NCBI RefSeq assembly: GCF_034190915.1
Contig: NW_026947490.1
Span: forward strand, 63,043,494-63,107,493
DNA: 64,000 nucleotides
Source of the DNA: Cavia porcellus
Taxonomy: Eukaryota; Chordata; Mammalia; Rodentia; Caviidae
Reading direction: 5' to 3'
Each line of letters begins with the position of its first letter. The first letter of the stretch is position 1. Shown here piece after piece: positions 11,395-22,920 of this stretch. The translations under genes and the position numbers were made by a program. The notes under the pieces are model-generated. The model was not told the origin of the DNA. It searched no databases and worked only from the letters and a program-made list of their open reading frames with translations.

Positions 11395-12401
11395 TCTCTC
11401 TCTCTAGAATGCCCTGCAGTATTCTCTGTAGAGTTGGATTGGTGGTTGTGAATTTCTCAAGCTCCTCTTTGTGTTGCAAGCATCTTGTTTCTCCATTAAA
11501 TTCTTAGCAGTATATCAATCTGGGCTGGAGGTTATTTTCTTTTAGGGCGTGGAATATTTCATTCCAGGCTCTTCTTGACTTGATGGTTTGTGTCTAGAAG
11601 TCTGCTATTATTCTGATGGGGCTTCCTTTATAGGATATCTGTTTCCTGTCTCTAACAGCTTTTAATATTCTGTTCCTATATTGAATTTCTGGGATTTTGA
11701 TTATTATATCCCTGGGTGTAGTTCTGTTTTGGTTGTAGGTGGCTGGAGTTCTGTATGCCTCATATATTGGGATATCATTTCCTTTTCATATGTTTGAGAA
11801 GTTTTCCTTAATTCTTTCTGTGAGTAACCTTTGTAGTTCCTTTGTTTGCATCCCAGTTTCTTCATTCACGTTCTTTATTCTCATTATAGATCCTCTTATT
11901 ACCTTCCAGCCTTTGTATTGTTACTGCTTGTTTCCTTGTTATTTTTAAAAAGTTTTTCTTTTCATAATCCCACATTGTGAAACTGTCCTCCAGTTTGGAT
12001 AATCTATCCTTAGTTTCTTTTAAGCAGATTTGCCATCTTTCCATAGAGATTTTAATTTCCTGGCAATCTCTTTGAATCTGCTTCATGTATTCTATATTTT
12101 CTTTATATTCTTCATCAAATGTTTCTCTCCTTTGTTTGAGTTCCTCCCTTCTTCCATCTGTGTCTTCTTGAGGAGTGCTTAGCTTCTCTTTTATTAGTCT
12201 TCTTATATCCTGCTTTACTTGGCTAAATATTTCACTTTTGAACTCATCTATGAGGTTCCGAATATATCTCTTTATTTACACTGGTGCCATGTCTGATACT
12301 GCATGTTTGCTGTTCTTATTGTCCTTTGTATTTACCTGTCCTGGGTCAGTGTTCTCAGGGTTGGGACCTGGGGACTTTTTCTTGTTGCTTCCTCTTCCCA
12401 T
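11395..12401 (-). pseudogene. Degenerate L1-type ORF1 (nucleic-acid-binding chaperone)
   Basis: The minus frame opens MGRGSNKKKSPGPNPEN at 12,401, then a stop near 12,280, then a coiled-coil stretch rich in Lys/Glu (open piece 11,862-12,086 beginning MKQIQRDCQEIKISMERWQ), and finally, in a shifted frame near 11,500-11,620, a block with SRRAWNEIFHALKENNLQPR, typical of the L1 ORF1p C-terminal domain. Stops and frameshifts mean no functional protein. In live elements this protein is an RNA-binding trimer needed for retrotransposition. Confidence 0.75.
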
Positions 12402-13205
12402 CTTTTTTGTTTCTTCCAGGAGGGCCCCCCCCCCCCAGTTTCTTTCTTTGTTGTTTACAATTCTTCTGAAGCATGCTGGCTAGATGACCCTTCCCACTGC
12501 AGTGTGCTAGTGAGTTGCAAACAGGGGTAGCATGTGCTGGCCCCTCTCCTTTGGATCAGTCAAGCTGCTGAGGCCTGCACTGCATTACTATGCACTGCTT
12601 CCCCTCCAGGTCAGTCAAACTTCTAAGGCTTCACTGCGTTTGTGTGCGCTGTTGCATAGGTAATTGATTTTGGATAACCTATTGGGTCTCAGCCAGATCG
12701 AGTGACCCAGGCCTAGCTCATTCCACCAATCCTGTTCAGGAAGGGAACAACTAACTGACGTCACTGCTGCCCCTTGTACTTGCCAGTCCTGGGTGCTCCC
12801 AGATTGTTGTCATCCAGAAACCCCCTTTCTGTGGAATGGCTCCACTCCCATCACTCACCACAGGTTGATGCAGGCTCCCTGCCAGCTCAGCTGTCCATTC
12901 AGCTGGCCAACCCCTGACCTCAATGTGACTATGCCTCCAGTGAGTCAAAGTGGTGGAACCTCGGACAGCTCGGCAAGGTGCCCACTGTGGCAGGAGCACT
13001 GAACCTTTAGCTGTTCCAATAATAGCACCAGGACTGTATGTTTAATTGGTTCTTCTCATCTTAGTTTCTTCTCGGGATGAGAGAATTCATCTCCCTCTGT
13101 TTGGGGCTCCCCATCCTGTATTATGTTGAATTCTAAGTTGACTACCTTGGGGAGCCTCTGTAGCCTGCTGTTAGCTATCCACCATCTTTGCTCGAATTTC
13201 CAATC

Positions 13206-14850
13206 TCAATTTTCAAGTACTAGAATAAACCAGTGCATGAAGCCTCCCAACAACTCCTTTCTATCTCACCATGCTCTAACAGGCTAACTCCAAATCATGG
13301 CTTTTGGAACTCCTCCATCTACCTACAAGTGGTCTTGACATAGTACATTAGTTAGCTATCTACTCACCTATTCCTCTCTAAATTCCAAGTTAATGATAGA
13401 ACTTAAAGATCAAAAATCTATCACAGTGTCTGAAGAAGAATAGATGTTTTGTTAGGGACTCATGAAGAAGGCTTCCTGCAAGATGACACAAATTAGTATT
13501 TAACCCAGTCCAAGAAAATGGCCCAGCCACTATTACATCTCTATATGTCCACAAAATTAAAGGCAGAAATCCTGAAGTAACTAACAGCCAAAGCCACCAG
13601 GTGGGAGAATTCCTGCTAAGAAGCTCCAGACCTCAGGAAATTAATGCTTCCCAAGATCAGCCAGTGACTTGAACCAGCCCAACTTCTGGTCTTTTTGTAG
13701 ATACAAGACCACAGTAGGCAATTCCTGCAAAAGAGAGCTCAGCTTCCTGGGCGTGTAGTGCTCAACTGCTCAGTCCCCAGGTCCCTGGAGCCCTTTTCCT
13801 GCTCATTAGGAAGACAGGGTTGAGCCATAATCTCTAAGCCCAGGGCCAGGCCTGCATTTTAACTCTTCATGCTCAGACTGAACTCATTGCCAAAGGACTT
13901 GCTGGATTCTATAACCTTGAGTTCTCGTCTACAGCATAGTGACAATCAGACTGTGATTCAGACTGAAGTATAAATGAAATGATAGTCATCAAAGCTCTCG
14001 AACAGTGTCTGGCACCTAAGAACTCCACAAACAGAACTTCTTGCTGCTGTGTTTATTCTCTCCCAGTGAAGGATTCTGTCTGCATCTACTCACTTAGGGC
14101 TGAGGATCATCCCGCAGGGTCCATTTCCCTCCCACAACAAATCCAGGCAGTTCTTGATGCACACATGGGACTGTTTCATTCGTGTAGGATGAAAACCAAA
14201 GCATTTGGTATGATTTACAACCTCTCAGTACATAGCATTTGTCTATTTCTTGAGGATTTAAAAATTTTCATATTTCTTTAAATCTCTGAAGCTTCATGCT
14301 TAAGCACAATAATTTGTTCATTTTATTAAGCATGTAACTTTGGATGGAAATCTACCTTCCAGTTATTTTAGAAAAGCATAAAACAGTCATTTCCTCCCTT
14401 TAGGTAAGGATGACTTAACAATAATTGAAAAAATAACTGCTTTCTAGAAGACCTTTATGAGTTAGAAATATATCATCGTTATACATTTTTTCTCTGAAAA
14501 TAACTCATACTATCTATCGAAACTCATGACACTTTTAAAGACTTCGAAAAAGAATTTGAAAGTCGATTTTTAAATCTCTCAAAAAGTTTCAGAGATTAAA
14601 ATTTTCATGAAAGTAAAAACACAACACTTACTCACTAGTTTCTAAGAACTGACTGATAGCATGAAAAACTTGAAAGGCTGCTTTGAACCAGACCCTTTGC
14701 AGAATTTGTGGATGGGGCTGAAAAAGTGGCAAGTGCAGTCGGAAATCTCCTTTCTGTGGGAATCCATGCCTCGTCCTGCGCTAAATCTTTTAGAGATGAC
14801 AGCATTATGGGAGAAAAGGATGTTAATTAGTAACATGAAAGCCTGAAACT
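13206..14850. other. Intergenic; no gene recognised
   Basis: The segment 13,480-13,830 is more GC-rich and may be an old LTR, but no family could be named. A MIR fragment follows at 13,895-14,035. Confidence 0.45.
13895..14035 (+). repeat. MIR SINE fragment
   Basis: AGTATAAATGAAATGATAGT then AACAGTGTCTGGCACCTAAG follows the 3' half of MIR (CAGTGCCTGGCACATAG). Confidence 0.55.
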
Positions 14851-14856
14851 CATCGC

Positions 14857-15035
14857 TGGCCAAGCGTGTGCTCACTCCTGTAATTCAAGTGTTCTGAGAG
14901 CCTGGGGCAGAAGGATCCCAGGGCTGAGCCCAATCTGGATAAATTAGTGATTCAGCAAAACAAAATGAAGTCAGGGGCACAGCTCAGCGCAAGGCTTGTC
15001 TCCAATTCCCAGTACAGCAAGAAATAAACTAACAA
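14857..15035 (+). mobile_element. B1-dID-type SINE
   Basis: Degraded B1 (GTGTGCTCACTCCTGTAATT, AGAGCCTGGGGCAGAAGGAT) followed by an ID-like monomer (GGGGCACAGCTCAGCGCAAG, CTCCAATTCCCAGTACAG) and an A-rich tail. Confidence 0.75.
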
Positions 15036-15604
15036 AAAGCACTCACTTGTAAAAACACAGAGCCCAGTTCAGCATGCTCTAACACCGTAACCGTGTGTGT
15101 AAATCACTGGTATCTTTAGTGTGAAAGTTACAAGTAAAAATTACTAAAAGTGATAATGGCTGAAACAATTTGTTAAGGGATACACAACACAAAGATCTAT
15201 AAATTATGACACCAAAAACGTAAAATGCATGAGAAGTGTAAAGGTGTAAATTTTTTACGTGACCACAGTCAAATTATTATCAGCTTATCTGTTGCCCTGT
15301 TATAACTATCAGATGTTATATGTAAGCCTCATGGTAACCACAAAGCAAAAACGTATTGTGGCTATATAAAGAAGTGAGAGAGTGTTAAAAAAATCTATGT
15401 AAATTGAACTTGGACCACAGTACTAAAATCGTTAAGCTGAGTTTTTTTTAAAGAGGAAGCAATTCAAATTATATTGCCTTCAGTAAAGTAGCTTTGTTTA
15501 TAATATTACTATTTATTATTTATTGAGAATATTTTGGTGGGGGCTGAAAATACTTTGCACTAATAGGCACATTAAAAATTTAAATTAATTACTATTCAAA
15601 CTAT
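15036..15604. other. Intergenic AT-rich, nothing recognised
   Basis: Unique sequence with no gene or clear repeat. Confidence 0.5.
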
Positions 15605-15619
15605 TTACAACTAATTTTT

Positions 15620-15795
15620 TGCAGGGGGGGGGTGGTATCCTGGGAATTGAGCTCACAACCTCACATCTGCCAGGCAGGCACTTATGCCACTAAGCTAAAT
15701 CCCTGGCCCCCCATTCCTTTTTTATACTGGGGATCAAACTCATGATATCACACTTACCAGGCAAACTCTTAAACTGCTGAGCTAAATCCCCAGCC
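15620..15795 (-). mobile_element. Two ID SINE monomers within one target-site duplication
   Basis: Antisense ID monomers lie at 15,620-15,711 (ending AGCTAAATCCCTGGCCCC) and 15,716-15,795 (ending AGCTAAATCCCCAGCC). The pair is enclosed by one 15-bp duplication TTACAACTAATTTTT at 15,605-15,619 and 15,796-15,810. Either a dimeric ID moved as a unit, or a second ID landed in the A-tail of the first. An (G)8 run lies at the outer end. Confidence 0.85.
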
Positions 15796-16022
15796 TTACA
15801 ACTAATTTTTATCTTTGATTGTTAAGAAGTATTTTACTTGTTTTAGAATTTACATAGTATATTAGTACAATAGTATACTTATACCATTTACAAAGGAATG
15901 ACTTATACTGCACATGTATCAAAACTGGTTGCCCTAAGTATTTTTACTGACAAGAGTGTAGGAAGAAGCTGATGACCACTGCTCTAGAGAGATTTTTTTC
16001 AAAGTATGGCTTAACAAACTGT

Positions 16023-16430
16023 ATTAGCTAGGGTTCTCCAGAGAAACAAAATCAGTATAGAATTTGCATATAACTATACAAAGGGCTTTCGTAGGCAAGC
16101 AGAGAAAGAAATCAAAATGATCGTCAATGTACAAGACAAGAGGAGGATCCAGCAGCAGTCAAACACCTGGCAGCTTATGGTAAAGTCACGACTGTAAGTC
16201 GGCTCTGCTAGGGTAATGACTTTGCACCAGAAGGCTGAAAGAACCAAAGACCAGCATCCAAAGCCAACGGTGAAGACTGGAGCTCTTCAAAAACAGAACT
16301 TTCTTCTTTCCCTTTTTAATCTGTCCATTGGTTGGTGCCACCCACATCTGGGGTGAGTCTTTCTCCCTCGGTTTGCTGGCCTCCCTGTCAACCATCGATA
16401 GACACACCCAGAACTCTACTAATAAGCTAG
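16023..16430. repeat. Ancient interspersed repeat, family not named
   Basis: TATTAGCTAGGGTTCTCCAG at the start and GACACACCCAGAACTCTACT near the end are hallmarks of a widespread old mammalian repeat I can recognise but not assign reliably. Confidence 0.55.
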
Positions 16431-16477
16431 GTAGTTATTTCTCAAGGAGGACCAGAAGCATTACTGCAGAGCGTGAA

Positions 16478-16578
16478 ACCCAGAAAACCTGATTAAGCAT
16501 ACCTATATGGGCCCTGGAACCTGCATTTCTAACCAGTACTCCCTGCTTACGGTGGTTCCTGGGCTCTCAGAAACATGA
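16478..16578 (-). mobile_element. MER5A-like fragment
   Basis: Antisense order: AAAACCTGATTAAGCATACC, GGGCCCTGGAACCTGCATTT, CTAACCAGTACTCCCTG. Confidence 0.6.
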
Positions 16579-16979
16579 TTAATACAACAAAGCCCTATGA
16601 GGGGAAGGTAAGGGACAACCTCATGCTATCTGTAGTGTCCATACTCAGACGGCTACTTGTTAGTCTTGTTGAGGAAAAGAATTGGCAACACCCATAAACC
16701 TCTGAGTCTTGGTGGAGCTTTATTTCCTAAAGGAATAATTTCCCTGTATAAAATATATTATCCCGCCAAGACTTTACAGTGACTCTCCATGGCCATTGCA
16801 TGTGGCATGTGCTAATTGTGAGATTGTCAGAGAGCATTTCATGGAAATGCTACTGTAAGTTCAATTTGGTTTTGATCGCCAAACCAACAGTTTAAATAAA
16901 TAAATATGCACTCCAAATAACCCAAAGAGCCACTATTGGACTATTCAAACCTTGGTCTTTAAAGAGCTGATGTAACATG

Positions 16980-16981
<2 letters not shown>

Positions 16982-17025
<44 letters not shown>
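16982..17025. repeat. (CA)n microsatellite
   Basis: About 22 uninterrupted CA units. Confidence 0.98.
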
Positions 17026-17026
<1 letters not shown>

Positions 17027-17540
17027 TTACACAGGGATTTATGCTCAGCAGGAAACAGCACAACTTTAAACACTCACATGACTAACACTATTCTGACCTC
17101 AAAGAACTGCTCCTGCACATCTTTGCTTTCTTGCTGTCTCCAAGCCACAGGTGATCAATCTCAAAGGCTGCATAGGTTTGTATTGCTCTAGAAAAAACAC
17201 TGCGTTGAACACTGCTTCTAAGAGCAGAAGGAAAAGCCACTGGACTCAGCAGACTCCTCTTCATACAGAGCCTGAATGCTGTTTCCCAGGTGTGCCTGGC
17301 ATCGCTTGCTTGCTTTTCCAATTCATGGTCCTGGAGGTATGTAGCAAATCTTTACTGTAGTGGCAACTGGAAGCCAAACAACATTTTTGTAATATTAAAC
17401 AAAATCACACCTAAGTCACTAAATGTGCTAAAACTAGACAAATCAGCCACAAAATCCAATGCTAATACTTTTATGTTGAAAAAAAGCTGTATATTGAATG
17501 CTATCCCTCCAAATCATTTTATTTGCCAACAAATATTTTA

Positions 17541-17722
17541 AAATGGGCATGGTGGCACATACCTATAATTCCAGCACTCTGGGAGGCTGAGGCATAAGAA
17601 TGGCATATTTGAGTCTGATTAGCTTAGAAAGACCCTGTCACAAAATGGAAAAAAAAAAAAAAGGAGCTAAGTATGTAGCTCAGTAAAAGACTCTGGGTTC
17701 AATTCTCAATACCACACACGTG
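17541..17722 (+). mobile_element. B1-dID-type SINE
   Basis: B1: GGGCATGGTGGCACATACCT, CCAGCACTCTGGGAGGCTGA; an internal A-run; then ID-like: GAGCTAAGTATGTAGCTCAG, GGTTCAATTCTCAATACCAC. Confidence 0.88.
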
Positions 17723-20257
17723 AAGTTAATTAATTAATTGATTTTCCAAGCAAAGATAATTTCAGCTTTATTTAAAACCATGTTAAATAATTATAAATTT
17801 TTATCATCTAATTTTAATGAATGATTTGAATATTTTACAATAAAATATTATTTAGAAAATAATACACGTAAAATAAATCTAATTTTATATTTTCCTTATT
17901 TATATTAATATACATTGTTGATGAAAATGCATTTAATCTGTGGATACTTTTAGTAGAATTACACTGTAGTTGTAATCTGTCAGAACACAAATTATGGGAG
18001 AGTATTGATGATAACAACACAATGATTTTTTTTGCTGAAAGAAAGACAAGAAAAGTAAATATAATGGTATAAAGACATAATGAATTATTAATTATCATTT
18101 TCATTTTGTAACTCATGTAAATATTTTGAGTCCAAAACAAAATATCCACATATTTGCAATAACAAATTTATTTGCCTTTGCTGTTTTCCCAAAAAAAACC
18201 CTTAAGTTTGCACATAGTTCTTGATTCTTCTGCATGATGGTACCTTTGCCAAGGGTTCTCCACATACCATCTAACAGTCTCTTAGCTTGATGCACAACTT
18301 TTAAATATTTAAACATGTGTTATGTGGGCGTTTGTTTGTACTCTTGCCTTCGACTCTACAAATGTTAGAGGCAGGCTTGACGACTATAATAAATAAAAAC
18401 AAGACAAAACAAAACAAAGCAGACAAAACAGCATCACGAGGACCCTGAAGTTGCAGAAGCTGCTGTTATCTCCGGGGGCTTCTTCATCAAAGCTCCTGAT
18501 CTTCAGCCGACACAAGCCACTTACAGGAATCCTGTGTCTGGCCCCACATGAGAACAACATTTACAGAATACCAGAACTACTCCAAAGCACACTGTTTTTC
18601 ATTGTCCAGTGGCAAGGATGTACTCCAGATTTAGAGAACCCTCAGAGTAAGCAGCAGTTACAGACTTGGAAAGCAAGCTCACACATGAAGATCAACGTGA
18701 AGTGTGCCTTGTGATCCCATTTTGGAGATGTGCAGACTCATCCTACTCCAGGTGACACGTTCCCACCTTAGAAAAATGCCACATGCAGAATGAAAAATGA
18801 ATGCACCGAAATTGCATTCCCTCTTGCTAACCACAGAGTCAAACAACTACATACATCTACATCTTTAGCTGTGCCTACCACCATGCAGTCAAGATCTGCA
18901 AGTTCTTCATCTCTGTTACCCCTACATACTTTGGAAGAAGAGGCACAGCTGAGTGATTCAGCAGACAGGCTTTGGGGTCTACCTGACTCAGCTGAAACCT
19001 CAGTTCTACCGATTTCCATCTGTGGGCAAGTCTCTACTTAAGTGTCCTCTATGCCATGGGTACTAACTGATTTCTACTCTCAACAGTGTTATGTGTGTAA
19101 AGTTCTGCAGATTTAAAACATACGCTGAATTATATCTTCCTGTAGAATCTAGAAAAGCAGTTATCAGGACATACGTCTTGAGGTGACTGTTCCTACAAGT
19201 CCAAGAAAAATTTGTGACGTGTTGAATACGGCCAGGTTCCCCTTACTCTGGTCTTCAGGCCAGTTCTGTCGCACAACATAACACCTTTTCCCTTTCCCCT
19301 TCATACCAGTTCAAATTCCCTTCTAAACAGGATTTATGGTGGTCTACAAGATCAAAGAATACTGAACAAACATCAGTGAAAATCGAAACACAAAGGTGTG
19401 TGAGAGCTTATGGTCACCCTAAGCCTGTGCGTGTAGACCTCACTGGTCTCTCTCACTTGCTGTGACCCAGATAGGTTGACAAGAAATAGTCTCCTCACTC
19501 AGGAGGCCAGGCATGGCTTTTCCGTCATTCCCAAGAATTACTTCACTGCTGCACACAGCAAGTTTATGCAGGATGAAGCCTCTCCTGCAATTACCCTTCC
19601 TCAAGTCACCAATAGAGGGTCTAAAAATTGAAGGGCAGAGGTGTGGACCAGGAGAGGAAGATGAGCAACTAACCTTAAGAGTGTTTACTGTTGCCATATT
19701 GGTTTTTATTCTCAATGGAAGTCCTAAAAATCTCATAAAAGTTGAAAAAGCCTCATGTAAGAGATGAAAATGCTGTTTTTCAATCAGGCTCAAATTTCTG
19801 AAATAATGCTCTCTTCACATGTTTTTGGCAAGGATGTTGGTAATATGTTTACAAAATTTTTAGCAGACACATAAAATGGTCATTCTATCGTCTCTGAGTT
19901 CCTTTGTGCCTTCCCTCAGATGATTTATAGATTTACTGGATTCAAGCAATCTTTATATCAGACACCCTAAAACTTTTCAAATGAGATTTTACATGGGGTT
20001 TTCTTGTGCTTTCTTAATAGGTTTATAAGCTAGACAAGAATTATGTCTTTTAAATCAAATGTGATGCATTGGTTGGCCCAGGATTTTGTATGCAGGTGCC
20101 CCATAAATATTTATTGTTGATTGTTGATTGTTAAAAAGAAAACAGTGAAAAAAATAGCTCAATTTTTGTGAGTGTTTTGGGGGCAAAAGATGGGAAGGTC
20201 AGCCAGAAAACAGTAATTCTTGAAAATTAATCTTCATTATCCATGATTATAAAAAAC
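17723..20257. other. Intergenic; mostly unique
   Basis: Includes a LINE-like A/C-rich patch at 18,385-18,430 and a MIR-like segment at 18,925-19,050. Short frames at 18,451-19,041 and 19,440-19,793 have no recognised product. Confidence 0.5.
18925..19050 (+). repeat. MIR-like SINE fragment
   Basis: TGATTCAGCAGACAGGCTTT, CCTCAGTTCTACCGATTTCC and GTGGGCAAGTCTCTACTTAA follow the MIR core order at high divergence. Confidence 0.5.
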
Positions 20258-20756
20258 ACAAATATCAAAACCCAAGCACCAATACTATGCCTAAAAGTGA
20301 ATTGACAGCTAAAAGGAAGGGAGAAAGGAAAGGAGAAAGGAAGGGGAAAAGATGGAAAAGAGGAAGGAAGGAAAAAGAATGATTAGCATTTTTTAAAAAA
20401 GAATAACCTATAACAGTGTAAAAGTAATTATGCTGATTCTCTGAACACATGAAGCAGTGTCAGGAGGTGGGCAGCAAAAGACAGTTTTTCATTTTGTTTT
20501 GCAACTCCCTGTGGTCGTTGCAGCCTCTAACTGTCTAAAAAGCCCTTTTCTTAAGCTTCTTTGTGACCTCTAAGATCATCTCTGTGTCTTACTCAGGGCA
20601 CATGCTTAAGTCCTTAACAAAGAATGGCTAAAATAAGGGGATTTCTTTGTCTCCCTAGCAGGCCAAAGCTGAGTGTTCAAGGTGAGGGCCCTGAAACATG
20701 ACTCTCCCTTGGGCAAGATCTGTGCCCCATTCCTGAGAAGACACTCATTTTTATTA

Positions 20757-20758
<2 letters not shown>

Positions 20759-20800
<42 letters not shown>
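20759..20800. repeat. (CA)n microsatellite
   Basis: About 21 uninterrupted CA units; it creates spurious Cys-Val repeat frames on the other strand. Confidence 0.98.
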
Positions 20801-20807
<7 letters not shown>

Positions 20808-21111
20808 TATCTTTAAATGGTTGGAAAAGAATCAAAAGACGAATGATATTTTGTGGCACAGAAATATTACATTTTATAATGACTCATTTGTAGTCAAGTG
20901 CTGTCTGTGGCTGCTTCAGTCCCACCACAGCAGAATTGAAACACAGACCATAGGGTCCAAAAGAGCCCCCAACATCTACTGTCTGGACCTTTTATGGAAA
21001 CAGTTCGCTGTGCTTAGGTCTCTGCTGGTCCCTTCACTGTAAGACCCAGATTCTTTCCATTTTTAACTCTGCACTTCCTGGGGTGTTATCTACTCAGCTG
21101 ACCAGCGCCGG

Positions 21112-21400
21112 TGCTATGTGGACTGAATTTTGTTCTCTTGAAATTCAAATGCTGCAGCTCTCACATCCATACTACTTAATTTAGACATAGTCTTCAATGA
21201 GGTACTTAGGTTAAGTGACGTATAAAGGTAGGGCCTTCATCCTGGCATCCTTATAAGAAAAGAAGAAATACCAGCACATACCTCCTGACCCTTGCCACCT
21301 TCATGAGGAGGTGCTAGCCACCCAGTCCAGGAGACAGTGCCCACCACAGGTCACTTTGGCCAGATTTTAAGCCTTCAGAACCACGAAAAAGGAACTTTCC
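21112..21400 (+). mobile_element. MLT1-like MaLR LTR fragment
   Basis: GCTATGTGGACTGAATTTTG, GAAATTCAAATGCTGCAGC, TCCTTATAAGAAAAGAAGAA and TTTTAAGCCTTCAGAACCAC follow an old MLT1 LTR. Confidence 0.65.
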
Positions 21401-22293
21401 CGCCCACCTATGGTATTCTCCTATTGGAGCATCCTGTGCAGACCAGCACATTGCTACGCCTGCATCCTCTGCTAAAGGAAAGGGCGAGTCATTTTCCTCC
21501 AGTTGTGTTACTGGAAGTTGTACGCATCAGTTTTACTCACACTCATTTCCTTGATAAACTTACGAATCCAGAGAACAATCATCTTAAAGTCCTAACTTTA
21601 GGTACTCTGAAGTAGAACCGGTAACCCACTTGAATCTCAGTTCTACTTGTTATTTACATTATTTGTATTTTCTGTACTTAGATAGCTCCTTTTTAAATTT
21701 TTGATGACAAAAATGTTTGCATTTTTTTAAGTCCAGGGCATGTACAATAGTATCAAAGTTCCTTATCTTGCCTAAGTGCTTTGTGAAAAAAATAGCTTAC
21801 GTTCCATTAAAAATTAAGCAAGGAGAGACAAGCAGCTTGTATCACATTTACAAATAATCCTAGGGTACTTAAAGTAAGCTATCACTCATTCTCATGTGTT
21901 GTGTTTGAAAGCTCTCTGTGGACTGCATTCTGAAAAATATGAGCTGCTGGAAACTGCCCTCTTTCTAAGTTGATAAAGAATAACAATATCCTAGGCCATT
22001 ACTGAAGCAGTCATCTAAATTAGAACTATTACCAGGCAATGCACATTACTATGCCAACATGACATGTTTTAATGTTTAATCATGGGTCTCTTTAGTGCAA
22101 GATTGTAAAGGTTAAGTGTACTAGAATATATTGGGCACTTGGCAACGTAGCTTAAAGTGTTGTTACAACAGCCTACATATGGAAAGGAATTAACCATACA
22201 TATGAGGAAAGTTATTATAAATCATAGGGAGAAATTCTATAATAAATTTCATAAGAATTATGGGCAATTCACTTAGAATATTTTAAAAATCAA

Positions 22294-22335
<42 letters not shown>

Positions 22336-22590
22336 AAGAAGATCAAAGAACCCAGTGAAAACAACTTTTAAAAACATTAGAGGAAAATATAGAAAAAGTC
22401 TTCTTAAGCAAGAAACAAGACAAAGAACCCAAAAAGGAAGAGAGTAACATATTGACTCCTATCTGTGTCTAAATGTTCTAAAGAAACAGGTTCTCACATA
22501 GTGAGGCGTATTTTATTCATTATAAGGACAGGTTATCTACAGTGCTGTGTAGCACGCGAGGCAATAGGGACTTGTGCTCCTCAGTGGGGG
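21401..22590. other. Intergenic AT-rich with an (AT)n tract
   Basis: No gene recognised. The (AT)n tract is at 22,297-22,332. Confidence 0.55.
22297..22332. repeat. (AT)n microsatellite
   Basis: About 18 AT units. Confidence 0.97.
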
Positions 22591-22920
22591 CGTAGTGTGA
22601 AGGGAAATTTGGAAGCATCTATCAAAATTTAAAAACCTGCTTCTTTTAATGCCACAGCTCTACTTCCACGTAGCTATTCTTAGAGAATACACAAGTTATA
22701 CAGAAAGAGTGGTATACAAGGGTGTTCAGTCAGTTTGCAATAATGAACATTGAGAGGCAGAAATGTTCACAGTTAGTTAAATAGACTGTGAGGCATCATA
22801 TACCAAGAACAGTTACACACTAATTGGCAAGCTCTCTGTTACATCACTGAATGAAAACGGAAGTACTTGGTTGAATACTTTGTGTCTACTTTTGTGCCCT
22901 ATGGTCCTATGTTTTTAAAA
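22590..22920 (+). repeat. Ancient L1 (L1M) 3' ORF2 fragment
   Basis: ATCTATCAAAATTTAAAAAC, ACAAGGGTGTTCAGTCAG and GTTAAATAGACTGTGAGGCA follow the order near the L1 ORF2 3' end at high divergence. Confidence 0.6.

Larger units (their letters stand above)
8945..13205 (-). mobile_element. HAL1-like LINE (L1 ORF1 without ORF2), near full length
   Basis: On the minus strand the order is a 5'UTR with an AAGATGG (YY1-type) site at 13,182-13,188, an ORF1 start at 12,401, a coiled-coil region, and an L1 ORF1p C-terminal block, then only non-coding AT-rich sequence to a T-rich edge near 8,945. No reverse transcriptase or endonuclease sequence is seen. That layout is what defines HAL1 (half-L1) elements. 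ORF1 is broken by stops, for example about 12,280. The 3' part is tandemly duplicated and contains a nested LTR. End points are approximate; no target-site duplication was found. Confidence 0.7.

Noticed and set aside
16982..20800. Regularly spaced short repeats as a CRISPR-like array
   Set aside because: These are eukaryotic dinucleotide microsatellites with no repeat-spacer structure.
20606..20859. Cys-Val repeat frames
   Set aside because: Produced by translating the (CA)n microsatellite at 20,759-20,800.
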